Source of the DNA: Betaproteobacteria bacterium RIFCSPLOWO2_12_FULL_62_58
GTDB lineage: Bacteria > Pseudomonadota > Gammaproteobacteria > Burkholderiales > SG8-41
Assembly: GCA_001772005.1 (NCBI GenBank)
Contig: MERI01000058.1
Location: 1-64,000, forward strand
Length of the DNA stretch: 64,000 nucleotides
Direction: 5' to 3'
Both the position numbers and the translations under genes were made by a program. The notes beneath the pieces were generated by a model that searched no databases, was not told the origin of the DNA, and saw nothing but the letters and a program-made list of their open reading frames with translations. Below, piece by piece: positions 36,333 to 45,733 of the stretch; the stretch's first letter is position 1, and each line of letters begins with the position of its first letter.

Positions 36333-36346
36333 TTGACCTATATCAA
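36333..36346 (+). promoter_or_regulatory. FNR-type box upstream of second DUF2934 gene
   Basis: TTGACCTATATCAA. Confidence 0.65.
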
Positions 36347-36403
36347 GACGCCACAGCATCAGGCGGGTAACTTTCGAAATGAAGCTTTCAGGAGGGCACG
36401 TTC

Positions 36404-36673
36404 ATGAAGACCCAGCGAACAGTTTCTTCCGGGCAGGTGCGTCAGAAAGGCTTGGTGCCGGTAGCGGGGAAAATGGCGAAATCCGCGCGGCGGGGCCGGG
36501 CCGTCAGCAAGACGAGCACCAACGGTTCCACGCGCATCGATCCGGCCGAGCGCCAGCAGTTGATCGCGGAGCGCGCGTATTTTCGCGCCGAAAAACGCGG
36601 CTTTGCACCCGGCGGTGAGTTGCAAGACTGGTTCGAGGCGGAAGCCGAGATCGAGCAGGTGCTCCGTCAATGA
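36404..36673 (+). CDS. DUF2934-type small protein
   Basis: DPAERQQLIAERAYFRAEKRGFAPGGELQDWFEAEAEIEQVLRQ. Confidence 0.8.
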   Translation: MKTQRTVSSGQVRQKGLVPVAGKMAKSARRGRAVSKTSTNGSTRIDPAERQQLIAERAYFRAEKRGFAPGGELQDWFEAEAEIEQVLRQ

Positions 36674-36715
36674 TGCGGCTTGCGAGGTCGCATCATGCGT
36701 GCTTGCATGTCGCCG

Positions 36716-36925
36716 TCACACGTCGCGGGGGACAAGAATAATTCCCGCCAGCGGCGGCAGCACGAGGTCGATGCAGCAGGGCTGTCCCATCCAGGGGTGC
36801 GCGCGCACCAACCCGCGACTACCGACGTCGCTGCCGCGGCAGCGGCGCGGGTCGCTGTTCAGCGTTTCGCGGTAATCGCATACTTCCGGAACGAACGGCT
36901 CCCACGCGCCGCTCGCGCCCAGCAT
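36716..36925 (-). pseudogene. GlgB (1,4-alpha-glucan branching enzyme) C-terminal remnant
   Basis: YRETLNSDPRRCRGSDVGSRGLVRAHPWMGQPCCIDLVLPPLAGIILVPRDV*, the GlgB C-terminal pattern (YREILNSD..GGS.VGN.G.V.A...HG.P.SL.LTLPPLA). Confidence 0.75.
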
Positions 36926-36960
36926 CGGTACTGGTATCGAAATCCAGGACGGAGGACAAC

Positions 36961-38286
36961 GTGACGGTCGAGGAACGCTGCCTGCACGAGGAGTACTGCC
37001 CGGTGCGCACCCAGCCGGAAGCGACGCGTTTCGTGAGCCAGCTCACGCGCAGTACCTTCGCCCTGGTACTCGCCGGGGGGCGGGGCAGCCGCCTGCGCGA
37101 GCTTACCGACTGGCGCTGCAAACCGGCGGTGCCGTTCGGCGGGAAGTTCCGCATCATCGACTTCACGTTTTCCAACTGCGTGAACTCGGGAATCCGGCGC
37201 ATTGGCGTGGCCACTCAGTACAAGGCCCACAGCCTGATCCAGCACATCCAGCGCGGCTGGAGCTTTCTCGATGGCCGTTTCGATGAATTCATCGAACTGC
37301 TGCCGGCGCAGCAGCAGATCGCCGCGGCGTGGTATAGCGGCACCGCCGATGCGATATTCCAGAACCTCGCCGTGCTGCGACGGCATTCGCCGAAGTATGT
37401 GCTGGTGCTCGCCGGGGATCACGTCTACAAAATGGACTACGGGCGCATGCTCGCGTTCCACGTGATGCACGAGGCCGACATGACGGTGGCGTGCGTGGAG
37501 GCGCCGCTGGCCGAGGCCAGCGCCTCCGGAGTAATGGGGGTCGATGAAGGCGGACGCGTGGCGAGCTTTGTCGAAAAGCCGGGGGAGCCGCAGCCTATCC
37601 CCGGACGGCCCGGGCAGGCGCTGGTGAGCATGGGGATTTACGTGTTCAACGCCCAATTCCTTTACGAACAACTGATCCGCGACGCCGACGATCCGTGCTC
37701 GTCGCATGACTTCGGCCGGGACCTGATCCCGCACATCGTGCCGCGCTACCGCGTGTTTGCGCATCACTTTGCCGAGAGCTGTGTCGGCATGACGCCGGCG
37801 CAGGAGCCGTATTGGCGCGACGTCGGGACGATCGACGCCTACTGGGAAGCCAACATGGAGCTCACCAAGGTCGTGCCGGAACTCAATCTGTACGACCAGG
37901 ACTGGCCGATCTGGACCTACCAGGAACAGCTGCCGCCGGCGAAATTCGTGTTCGACGACGCTGACCGGCGCGGCATGGCGATTGATACGATGATATCCGG
38001 CGGCTGCATCATCAGCGGCGCCGTGGTGCGCCGCTCGTTGTTGTTTTCCGATGTGCGGGTCGAGAGCCGCAGTGTGATCGAGGACTCGGTGATCCTGCCG
38101 AACGTCAGGATCGGCTGCAACGTGGTGCTGAAGCGCGCGGTCATCGACCGCCGCTGTGAGATCCCGGACAGGACGGTGATCGGGGTTGATCCCGACGCGG
38201 ACCGTAAGCGCTTTCACGTTACCCCGGGGGGGATCACGCTCATTACACCCAACATGCTCGGCCAAGAAATCTACTACGTGCGGTGA
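36961..38286 (+). CDS. glgC: Glucose-1-phosphate adenylyltransferase
   Basis: FALVLAGGRGSRLRELTDWRCKPAVPFGGKFRIIDFTFSNCVNSGIRRIGVATQYKAHSLI. Confidence 0.96.
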   Translation: MTVEERCLHEEYCPVRTQPEATRFVSQLTRSTFALVLAGGRGSRLRELTDWRCKPAVPFGGKFRIIDFTFSNCVNSGIRRIGVATQYKAHSLIQHIQRGWSFLDGRFDEFIELLPAQQQIAAAWYSGTADAIFQNLAVLRRHSPKYVLVLAGDHVYKMDYGRMLAFHVMHEADMTVACVEAPLAEASASGVMGVDEGGRVASFVEKPGEPQPIPGRPGQALVSMGIYVFNAQFLYEQLIRDADDPCSSHDFGRDLIPHIVPRYRVFAHHFAESCVGMTPAQEPYWRDVGTIDAYWEANMELTKVVPELNLYDQDWPIWTYQEQLPPAKFVFDDADRRGMAIDTMISGGCIISGAVVRRSLLFSDVRVESRSVIEDSVILPNVRIGCNVVLKRAVIDRRCEIPDRTVIGVDPDADRKRFHVTPGGITLITPNMLGQEIYYVR

Positions 38287-38290
38287 TGGG

Positions 38291-39988
38291 GTGAGCAGCG
38301 GCGCGCTCGAGATCATTTTCCTGTGGCACATGCACCAGCCCGACTACCGCGACCACGCGCGCAGCGAGTTCACGCTGCCCTGGAGCTACCTGCACGCGCT
38401 CAAGGACTACACCGACATGGCGGCTCACCTCGAGCGCCATCCGCGTATCCACGCCGTGGTGAATCTCGTCCCGGTGCTGCTCGACCAGCTCGAGGACTAC
38501 ACCGAGCAATTTGCCACCGGGAACTGGCGCGACCCACTGCTCCGGTTGCTGGCCGAGCCTGATCTCGGCCGGCTCGGCGCCGCCGAGCGCAAGCTGCTGC
38601 TCGACACCTGCTTCCGCAGCAACCACCTCAACGTGATCGCGCAATTTCAGCGCTATAAGCGGCTGCACGACCTGTTCCGGATCATCGAGGGCCAGGACGA
38701 AGCGGCGCTGGCGTATCTGTCGGCGGCCTATTTCGCCGACCTGGTCACGTGGTACCACCTCGCCTGGACCGGGGAGACCGAGCGTCGCCGGCAGCCGCTG
38801 GTGGCTGCGCTGATGGCCAAGGGCGAAGGCTTTACTGCGGACGACCGCAGGCAGCTCGTGGGGCTCATGGGTGAGCTGGTGCGCGGTGTCATCCCGCGCT
38901 ACCGCGCGCTCGCAGCGAGCGGGCAGATCGAGCTCTCGACCACGCCGCATACCCACCCGCTCGCGCCGCTGCTGATCGATTTCGCCAGCGCGCGCGAAGC
39001 CGAACCCAATGCCGAGTTGCCTGTTGCCGCGTGTTACCCGGGCGGTCGCGCGCGCACCACGGCGCAGCTCGAACATGCGATCGCCAGCCACACGGTGCGT
39101 TTCGGCGCGCCGCCGGCGGGCGTCTGGCCGGCGGAAGGCGCGGTGTCCAACGCCTTGCTGAAATTGATCGCTGCGCCAGGCTGCCGCTGGACTGCGGCGA
39201 GCGAAAGCGTGCTCGCGCACAGCCTGCGCCAGGCGGGCCGCGAGCTGCCGCCGCGGGAGCAATACCTGTATCGGCCGTACCGCGTCGAGAGCGCTCCGGG
39301 CGTCGCCGTATTTTTCCGCGACGAGCAACTCTCCGACCTCGTCGGTTTCGAGTACCGCAAGTGGCACGGCAGGGACGCGGCTGCGGACTTCATCTCACGG
39401 TTGCACGCCATCCGCCGCCAGGCGCCGGCCGGCGAAACCGCGGTGGTGACAGTGATTCTCGACGGGGAGAATGCCTGGGAGCACTACCCGTATAACGCGC
39501 ACTACTTCTTCGAGGAGCTCTACGCGCTGCTCGAGGCCGACCCCCAGCTGCGAACCACGACCTGTGCCGATTTCATCGCGCGGCACCCGAACGCCACGCG
39601 CACGCTGCCGGGCGTGGTCGCCGGCAGTTGGGTCTATGGCACGCTCTCGACCTGGATCGGGCATCCCGACAAGAACCGCGCATGGGATCTGCTGTGCGCG
39701 GCGAAGCAGACTTATGACCTGGTGGTCGGCAGCGGGCGTTTGAGCGCGGAGGAAGAGCGCGCCGCCGCGGCGCAACTCTCTGCGTGCGAAAGCTCCGACT
39801 GGTTCTGGTGGCTCGGTGATCGCAACCCGCGGCACACGGTGGCGAGTTTCGACCGCCTGTTTCGCCTCAATCTTTCCAATCTCTATCGCCGGCTCAAGGT
39901 CGAGCCGCCTCTCGTGCTCGCCGAGCCGGTTAGCCACGGTGGCGGTGCAGCGCCCGAAGGCAATGGTACAATGCGCCGCGCGGGCTGA
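38291..39988 (+). CDS. Glycoside hydrolase family 57 protein
   Basis: LEIIFLWHMHQPDYRDHARSEFTLPWSYLHALKDYTDMAAHLERHP; GVWPAEGAVSN; ILDGENAWEHYPYN. Confidence 0.9.
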   Translation: MSSGALEIIFLWHMHQPDYRDHARSEFTLPWSYLHALKDYTDMAAHLERHPRIHAVVNLVPVLLDQLEDYTEQFATGNWRDPLLRLLAEPDLGRLGAAERKLLLDTCFRSNHLNVIAQFQRYKRLHDLFRIIEGQDEAALAYLSAAYFADLVTWYHLAWTGETERRRQPLVAALMAKGEGFTADDRRQLVGLMGELVRGVIPRYRALAASGQIELSTTPHTHPLAPLLIDFASAREAEPNAELPVAACYPGGRARTTAQLEHAIASHTVRFGAPPAGVWPAEGAVSNALLKLIAAPGCRWTAASESVLAHSLRQAGRELPPREQYLYRPYRVESAPGVAVFFRDEQLSDLVGFEYRKWHGRDAAADFISRLHAIRRQAPAGETAVVTVILDGENAWEHYPYNAHYFFEELYALLEADPQLRTTTCADFIARHPNATRTLPGVVAGSWVYGTLSTWIGHPDKNRAWDLLCAAKQTYDLVVGSGRLSAEEERAAAAQLSACESSDWFWWLGDRNPRHTVASFDRLFRLNLSNLYRRLKVEPPLVLAEPVSHGGGAAPEGNGTMRRAG

Positions 39989-40087
39989 GCGCAGGCGTAC
40001 CGCACCGGTTATCGCATGGCCGCCGCGAATCGTGTCACGGCGCCCAAAATGACGCACAATAACGATCTCTGACCCGTCGACAGCAGA

Positions 40088-42631
40088 ATGCCCGGCACTC
40101 CCTATCAGCTGGAAATCAATCCACGGCTGCCGTCACGTCTGGCACGGCTCGAAGAGCTTGCCAACAACCTCTGGTACAGTTGGGACCGGCCGACACGCAA
40201 CCTTTTTTCACGGCTGCACCCGGCGCTGTGGCACGCCGTCGGCCACAGTCCGAAAGCATTTTTGAAACGCGTCAACCAGCAGCGCCTGGTCGATGCCGCC
40301 GAGGACCCGGTATTTCTCAGCAGCTATAACCGGGTGCTGTCGGCGTTCGACACCTACCTCGCGGAAACCCAGCGCGGCGAGGGCCTGGCGCAGGGCGATT
40401 TGATCGCCTATTTCTGCGCCGAGTTCGGTTTCCACGAAAGCCTGCCGATCTACTCCGGCGGGCTGGGTATTCTCGCCGGCGACCACTGCAAGGCGGCGAG
40501 CGACGTGACCCTGCCGTTCGTCGGGGTCGGCCTGCTTTACCGCCAAGGCTATTTCGCCCAGACCATCGACAACGAGGGCCGGCAGCACGCACTCTATACC
40601 GACTCCGATTTCGATGACCTTCCGATCACGCCGGTGATGCGCCACGATGGCTTTGCGCTGCGCGTCAGCGTCGAGCTTCCGCAGCGCAACGTCACAGTCG
40701 GGGTGTGGAAGGCGCAGGTCGGCAAGGTCCGCCTGTTCCTGCTCGACACCGACCTCGAGGAAAACAGTGTTGCCGACCGCAACATCGCGCACCGCCTCTA
40801 TGGCGGCGATCGCAACACGCGCATCGAGCAGGAGATCGTGCTCGGCGTGGGCGGGGTGCGTGCGCTCAATGAAATGCGCCTGAAGCCGACGGTGTGGCAC
40901 ATCAATGAAGGCCATGCTGCGTTCCTGGTGCTCGAGCGCATGCGTCAACTCACGTTACGGGGGCTCGATTTTGAGAGCGCGCTGGAAGCGACGGCGGCGA
41001 ACACGATCTTCACCACCCATACTGCGGTGCCGGCCGGCCACGACCATTTCGGCGAGGACATGGTCCGGCACTATTTCGATGGCTGGTGTCGCGATCTCAA
41101 AATCAACTGCGACGAGCTGATCGCGCTCGGGCGCGACCCCGAGAGCAGGGATTTCAACATGACCGCGCTGGCGGTACGCGGGTCGCGCTTCCAGAACGGT
41201 GTGAGCCGCATTCACGGCGGCGTATCGTCGCAGATCTGCGCCGGGCTGTGGCCACAAGTGGAGCATGTCGACAATCCCGTCACTTACGTCACCAACGGCG
41301 TGCACGTGCCGACCTTTCTCTCCGACGAGTGGCACGAGCTGTTCGATCGCCAGCTCGGCCCCGGCTGGAGCCAGCGGCTGGCCGACGAAGATTGCCAGCG
41401 TGGAATCTACGCCATACCGGACCATCTGCTGTGGAGCGTTCATCAGTCGATCAAGGCCCAGATGCTCCACCTGGTGCGCTTCCGTATCTCGCAGCAGCAC
41501 GCGCGCAATCACGGCTCGGAAGCGCACCTCGACCGCATGCTCAAGCTTGCCGATCCCGCCAACCCCAACGTCCTGACCATCGGATTCGCGCGCCGCTTCG
41601 CCACTTACAAACGCGCCACGCTGCTGTTCGAGGACGTCGGCTGGCTGCGCGAAATCGTTTCGGGCTCGAAGCGCCCGGTATTGTTCGTTTTCGCCGGCAA
41701 GGCGCACCCGGCCGATCAACCGGGCCAGGACTATCTGCGCCGCGTGACGGAGATTGCGCGCATGCCGGAGTTCGAGGGCCACGTCCTGCTGGTCGAAGGC
41801 TACGACCTGCATCTCGCGCGGCGGCTGGTATCGGGCGTGGATGTCTGGCTCAACAACCCGGTGTATCCGCTGGAGGCGTGCGGCACCTCGGGCATGAAGG
41901 CCGGCATGAACGGCGTTATCAACCTGTCGGTGCTCGACGGCTGGTGGGGTGAGGGCTACGACGGCAAGAACGGCTGGGCGATCAAGCCGGCTTCCGCCGC
42001 GCTCGACGAGGCCCGCCGCAATCATGAGGAAACGCGCACGCTGTACGAGCTCCTGCAGGACAGCGTAGTGCCGCTCTACTACAACATCGGGCCGGCGGGC
42101 TACTCGCCGGGCTGGATCGCGATGGCCAAGCGATCGATCGCCTCAATCCTGCCGCGCTTCAATGCGACGCGCATGGTCGGCGAATATCTGAAGTTCTACG
42201 AACCGGCGGCCCAGCAGTGGCACCGCTATGCCCAGCTCGAGTTCGCGGGGGCGCGCGAGGTCGCAACCTGGAAAGCGAAAGTACGCGCAGCGTGGCACAA
42301 GCTGTCGATGCGCCGTATCGACAATCCGCTGCGGCGCATCGCGTTTGGCGAAAACCTGCGCTTCGAGGTTGCGGTCAACCTCAACGGACTCGCCGCCGAC
42401 GATGTGATCGTGGAACTGCTGTTGGGGCGGCCGAGCGACAGTGGCCGGCCGGAACAGGCCCAATCGTACCGTTTCGAGGACGAGGGGCCGATTGCCGGCG
42501 GCAGCGAGCACCATTACGTGCTCGAGTTCACGCCCAAACTATGCGGCAAGATCGAGTACCGCATCCGCGTCTATCCCCACCACAAGCTGCTCACCCATGA
42601 CTTCGAGATGGGAATGATGACATGGTTGTAA
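40088..42631 (+). CDS. glgP: Alpha-glucan phosphorylase (second copy)
   Basis: LEELANNLWYSWDRPTRNLF...EFGFHESLPIYSGGLGILAGDHCKAASD...YPLEACGTSGMKAGMNGVINLS. Confidence 0.93.
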   Translation: MPGTPYQLEINPRLPSRLARLEELANNLWYSWDRPTRNLFSRLHPALWHAVGHSPKAFLKRVNQQRLVDAAEDPVFLSSYNRVLSAFDTYLAETQRGEGLAQGDLIAYFCAEFGFHESLPIYSGGLGILAGDHCKAASDVTLPFVGVGLLYRQGYFAQTIDNEGRQHALYTDSDFDDLPITPVMRHDGFALRVSVELPQRNVTVGVWKAQVGKVRLFLLDTDLEENSVADRNIAHRLYGGDRNTRIEQEIVLGVGGVRALNEMRLKPTVWHINEGHAAFLVLERMRQLTLRGLDFESALEATAANTIFTTHTAVPAGHDHFGEDMVRHYFDGWCRDLKINCDELIALGRDPESRDFNMTALAVRGSRFQNGVSRIHGGVSSQICAGLWPQVEHVDNPVTYVTNGVHVPTFLSDEWHELFDRQLGPGWSQRLADEDCQRGIYAIPDHLLWSVHQSIKAQMLHLVRFRISQQHARNHGSEAHLDRMLKLADPANPNVLTIGFARRFATYKRATLLFEDVGWLREIVSGSKRPVLFVFAGKAHPADQPGQDYLRRVTEIARMPEFEGHVLLVEGYDLHLARRLVSGVDVWLNNPVYPLEACGTSGMKAGMNGVINLSVLDGWWGEGYDGKNGWAIKPASAALDEARRNHEETRTLYELLQDSVVPLYYNIGPAGYSPGWIAMAKRSIASILPRFNATRMVGEYLKFYEPAAQQWHRYAQLEFAGAREVATWKAKVRAAWHKLSMRRIDNPLRRIAFGENLRFEVAVNLNGLAADDVIVELLLGRPSDSGRPEQAQSYRFEDEGPIAGGSEHHYVLEFTPKLCGKIEYRIRVYPHHKLLTHDFEMGMMTWL

Positions 42632-42670
42632 TCGCGCCCGGCGCAGCGGCGAGCTGAGCAGACCTGTTCC

Positions 42671-44134
42671 GTGCAAGACGCTCATCGACTCCGGGTCCTG
42701 TTCGTGGTCTCGGAACTGGCGCCATGGGTCAAGACCGGCGGGCTGGGCGAGGTTGCGGCGACATTGCCGGCGGCGTTGCGCGCGCTGGGCGTCGACGTGC
42801 GCGTGCTGGTACCGGGTTACCCGGCCGTGTTGCATGCCCTGCCGCACGCGGGCGCGGCCGCTGATTTCCCGCATCTCGGCGGCGTACTGCCGCGCGCATT
42901 ATTGCGCGCCGCCGAAACGCCGGCGGGCATCCCGCTATTCGTCGTGGAATGCCCGCAGCTCTATACGCGTCCCGGCGGCCTCTATCAAGACAACAATGGC
43001 GTGGACTGGCCCGACAATCATTTGCGTTTCGGCTTGTTGTCGCGAGTCGCCGCGGCGATTGCCAGCGGAGTTGATGAGATCGGGTGGCGGCCGGCAATCG
43101 TTCACTGCCACGATTGGCAGACCGGCCTCGCACCGGCGTACCTCCATTATCACGCCCCGCACGCGGCACGCACCGTGTGCTCCATCCACAACGTCGCCTA
43201 CCAGGGCGTGTTCCCGCCGCGGACGCTGCAGGAGCTGGGCCTGCCGCCGCAAGCGTTTGCGATCAATGGCGTGGAGTACCACGGCAAGCTCTCATTTCTC
43301 AAGGCCGGCATCCAGTATGCCGATCGCCTTACCACTGTCAGCCCCACCTACGCGCGCGAAATACAAACCGAAGCGTTTGGATTCGGCTTGGACGGCCTGC
43401 TGCGCAGCCGCGCTGACGTGCTGTGCGGAATTCTGAACGGGATTGATACCCGGCGATGGAATCCGGCCACCGACGATTATCTCGTGCAACGGTATGACGG
43501 TTCGTGCGTCGAATCGAAAGTTGCCAACAAATCGGCACTGCAGCGGCGAGTGCGACTGCCCGTCACCGACGATGTGCCGTTGCTCGGCGTGTTGAGCCGG
43601 TTTACCCACCAGAAAGGGCTTGATCTGCTGCTCGATGTGGCGCAAAAGGTCATCAGGCAACCGGCGCAGATCGTGGTGTTGGGCGAAGGAGAAAAAGCGC
43701 TAGCCGCGAAATTCATGGCCCTGGCACGCGCTCACCGCGAGCGGTGCGCGGCGGTAATCCGTTTTGATGAACCGCTCGCACATCTGATCGAGGCGGGGGC
43801 GGATATCTTCGTCATGCCGTCCCGCTACGAACCCTGCGGCCTCAACCAGATGTACAGCTTGCGCTACGGGACACCGCCGGTGGTGCGCGCGACCGGCGGC
43901 CTGGCCGATACGGTCGTCGATTGCAATGAGCGCACCGTGCAGGAGGGCACTGCAAACGGCTTTGTCTTTGAGGAGCCGACGCCGGCAGCCTTGCTCAAGG
44001 CGCTTGACCGTGCGGTGACGACATGGCGGGACCGAGTGGCCTGGCGCAGGCTGCAGCGCAACGGCATGCGTATGGACTTTGGCTGGGAAGCGAGCGCGCT
44101 GCGCTACCGCGATCTTTATCGGGCGTTGATCTGA
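42671..44134 (+). CDS. glgA: Glycogen synthase
   Basis: LRVLFVVSELAPWVKTGGLGEVAATLPAAL...VHCHDWQTGLAPAYL...MPSRYEPCGLNQMYSLRYGTPPVVRATGGLADTV. Confidence 0.95.
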   Translation: MQDAHRLRVLFVVSELAPWVKTGGLGEVAATLPAALRALGVDVRVLVPGYPAVLHALPHAGAAADFPHLGGVLPRALLRAAETPAGIPLFVVECPQLYTRPGGLYQDNNGVDWPDNHLRFGLLSRVAAAIASGVDEIGWRPAIVHCHDWQTGLAPAYLHYHAPHAARTVCSIHNVAYQGVFPPRTLQELGLPPQAFAINGVEYHGKLSFLKAGIQYADRLTTVSPTYAREIQTEAFGFGLDGLLRSRADVLCGILNGIDTRRWNPATDDYLVQRYDGSCVESKVANKSALQRRVRLPVTDDVPLLGVLSRFTHQKGLDLLLDVAQKVIRQPAQIVVLGEGEKALAAKFMALARAHRERCAAVIRFDEPLAHLIEAGADIFVMPSRYEPCGLNQMYSLRYGTPPVVRATGGLADTVVDCNERTVQEGTANGFVFEEPTPAALLKALDRAVTTWRDRVAWRRLQRNGMRMDFGWEASALRYRDLYRALI

Positions 44135-44162
44135 TGTCTTAGCTTTGGTTACGCGGGCCGCC

Positions 44163-44657
44163 TCAGCGGCGCCAGCTCGCACGAAGCAGGTTTTCTTCCT
44201 TGTTGTAATGGAAATCCAGCTCGCCTTTGTAGGCATGGTGCAGTCGCTCGGCGATCTTGCGGGCAAGGTGCGTGTCGGTGGTCGTGAGCGTTACGCCGTC
44301 TTCGGTGTCCTCGATCGCCATGATGCGCTCGAGCGGGTGTTCGGCCTTTTCCGTCACCTCGCAGTTTCTTAGCAGACCCACGATCTCATCGCGGTGCCGG
44401 CGGAAGAACTCGCCGCTCAGCGTCACGTAGCCGGCAGGGAAGTGGTCGTGGATACGATGGCATGCCGGGCATATCTGCTCGTGCGCCCCCGCCGGCGCCA
44501 TGTCCCAGGTCCAGCGGCCCGTGTGGAACGTGGCGCCGCACTTGGGGCAGCGCGTCGGTTCGGGCAGCTTGCGCTTTGACTTGTAGCTGTCGTGTACCAG
44601 CTCCTGCAGCAACTGCTCCCTGCGGAGCATCCGGAAACCCCCACGTTCGCCTTTCAT
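44163..44657 (-). CDS. BCAM0308-like zinc-binding protein
   Basis: PTRCPKCGATFHTGRWTWDMAPAGAHEQICPACHRIHDHFPAGYVTLSGEFFRRHRDEI. Confidence 0.75.
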   Translation of the reverse strand: MKGERGGFRMLRREQLLQELVHDSYKSKRKLPEPTRCPKCGATFHTGRWTWDMAPAGAHEQICPACHRIHDHFPAGYVTLSGEFFRRHRDEIVGLLRNCEVTEKAEHPLERIMAIEDTEDGVTLTTTDTHLARKIAERLHHAYKGELDFHYNKEENLLRASWRR

Positions 44658-44717
44658 GTCTTACCTCTCATTTGGGTGACTGCGCCTACAAGAATACTCC
44701 ACCGCAGAACTCCGGAG

Positions 44718-44731
44718 TTGATTTCGATCAA
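44718..44731 (-). promoter_or_regulatory. FNR-type box
   Basis: TTGATTTCGATCAA; minus-strand TATTCT 21 nt downstream. Confidence 0.8.
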
Positions 44732-44800
44732 ACGCGAGTTCTGAAAAAACAAAATTCTGAACGGGAGACTTCGCACCCTGCGCCCGGTCGTGAAGCAAGG

Positions 44801-44814
44801 TTGATCTAAATCAA
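44801..44814 (+). promoter_or_regulatory. FNR-type box
   Basis: TTGATCTAAATCAA; TATCAT 21 nt downstream. Confidence 0.85.
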
Positions 44815-44868
44815 GGGGCGCCTCGCCCGCATGCCTATCATGGGAAGCGGACCATTGGAGGCAAAGCG

Positions 44869-45081
44869 ATGAAGACCTCGATATCCCGGCATGCGAAGGG
44901 CTGGGGTCACGCAGCGGCGCGGCATGCGAAGCAGCGATCTAGGGGAGCGTCGCGCACGCGCAGAACGGACGCGAAGGAGACGTTTCCAGAGCGCGAGGAG
45001 GATGCGATGGAGTATGACAGCATTGCGCGCGACTTCGCGCAGGCCCATCGCGAAGCGCTCGACGCGGAAGATTACAACTGA
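44869..45081 (+). CDS. Small basic/acidic hypothetical protein
   Basis: MKTSISRHAKGWGHAAARHAKQRSRGASRTRRTDAKETFPEREEDAMEYDSIARDFAQAHREALDAEDYN, directly downstream of FNR-type promoter. Confidence 0.45.
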   Translation: MKTSISRHAKGWGHAAARHAKQRSRGASRTRRTDAKETFPEREEDAMEYDSIARDFAQAHREALDAEDYN

Positions 45082-45113
45082 ATTCGGGCGGGCAAACCCG
45101 GAAGGAGAAACGG

Positions 45114-45569
45114 ATGGCAAACGTCGGGGAAATCTGCAAACGCGACGTGGTGTGCGCAAGCCGTGACACGACGGTCGCCGGCGCGGCCAAGCTGCTGCGC
45201 CATCACCACGTCGGCAGCCTGATCGTGGTGGAGCCGATGAACGGCGATGGTCGAATGCCGGTCGGCGTCGTCACCGACCGCGATATCGTCATCGAAGTGA
45301 CGGCCGTGGATCTCGATCCGAATGTCATCACGGTGGGCGACATCATGGCGCCGGAGCTGATCACCGCGCCGGAAAGCCTGGGCATACTCGAAACCATGGA
45401 GGTGATGCGCTTCAAGGGCGTGCGTCGCCTGCCGATCGTGGACCGCGGGGGCCTGCTGGTCGGCGTCGTTTCGATCGATGACATGCTGGAGGTGCTGGCG
45501 GAGGAACTCACCGATCTTACCCGCATCGTTGCCCGGGAGCAGGCGCGCGAAATGCAAGGCCGCAAGTAG
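45114..45569 (+). CDS. CBS-domain pair protein
   Basis: VGEICKRDVVCASRDTTVAGAAKLLRHHHVGSLIVVE...VGVVTDRDIVIEV...VRRLPIVDRGGLLVGVVSIDDMLE. Confidence 0.93.
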   Translation: MANVGEICKRDVVCASRDTTVAGAAKLLRHHHVGSLIVVEPMNGDGRMPVGVVTDRDIVIEVTAVDLDPNVITVGDIMAPELITAPESLGILETMEVMRFKGVRRLPIVDRGGLLVGVVSIDDMLEVLAEELTDLTRIVAREQAREMQGRK

Positions 45570-45592
45570 CCGGCGGAAAGGAATCGACTACC

Positions 45593-45733
45593 GTGCACAG
45601 CCAGCTGCAAATCACCGTGCGCGACATGGCGCACTCGGCGGTGCTCGACGACGACATCCGGAGGAAGGCCGCCAAGCTCGAGCAGTGCTGTTCGCGCGCC
45701 ACCGCCGCTGGACAGGGCGCCGGCGATGACTAA
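45593..45733 (+). pseudogene. Truncated HPF/RaiA-like ORF (46 aa)
   Basis: VHSQLQITVRDMAHSAVLDDDIRRKAAKLEQCCSRATAAGQGAGDD*; aligns with the HPF N-terminus only. Confidence 0.65.

Noticed and set aside
36859-38331. 490-aa minus-strand ORF
   Set aside because: Shadow of glgC; only the separate 36716-36925 frame carries real (GlgB-like) similarity.
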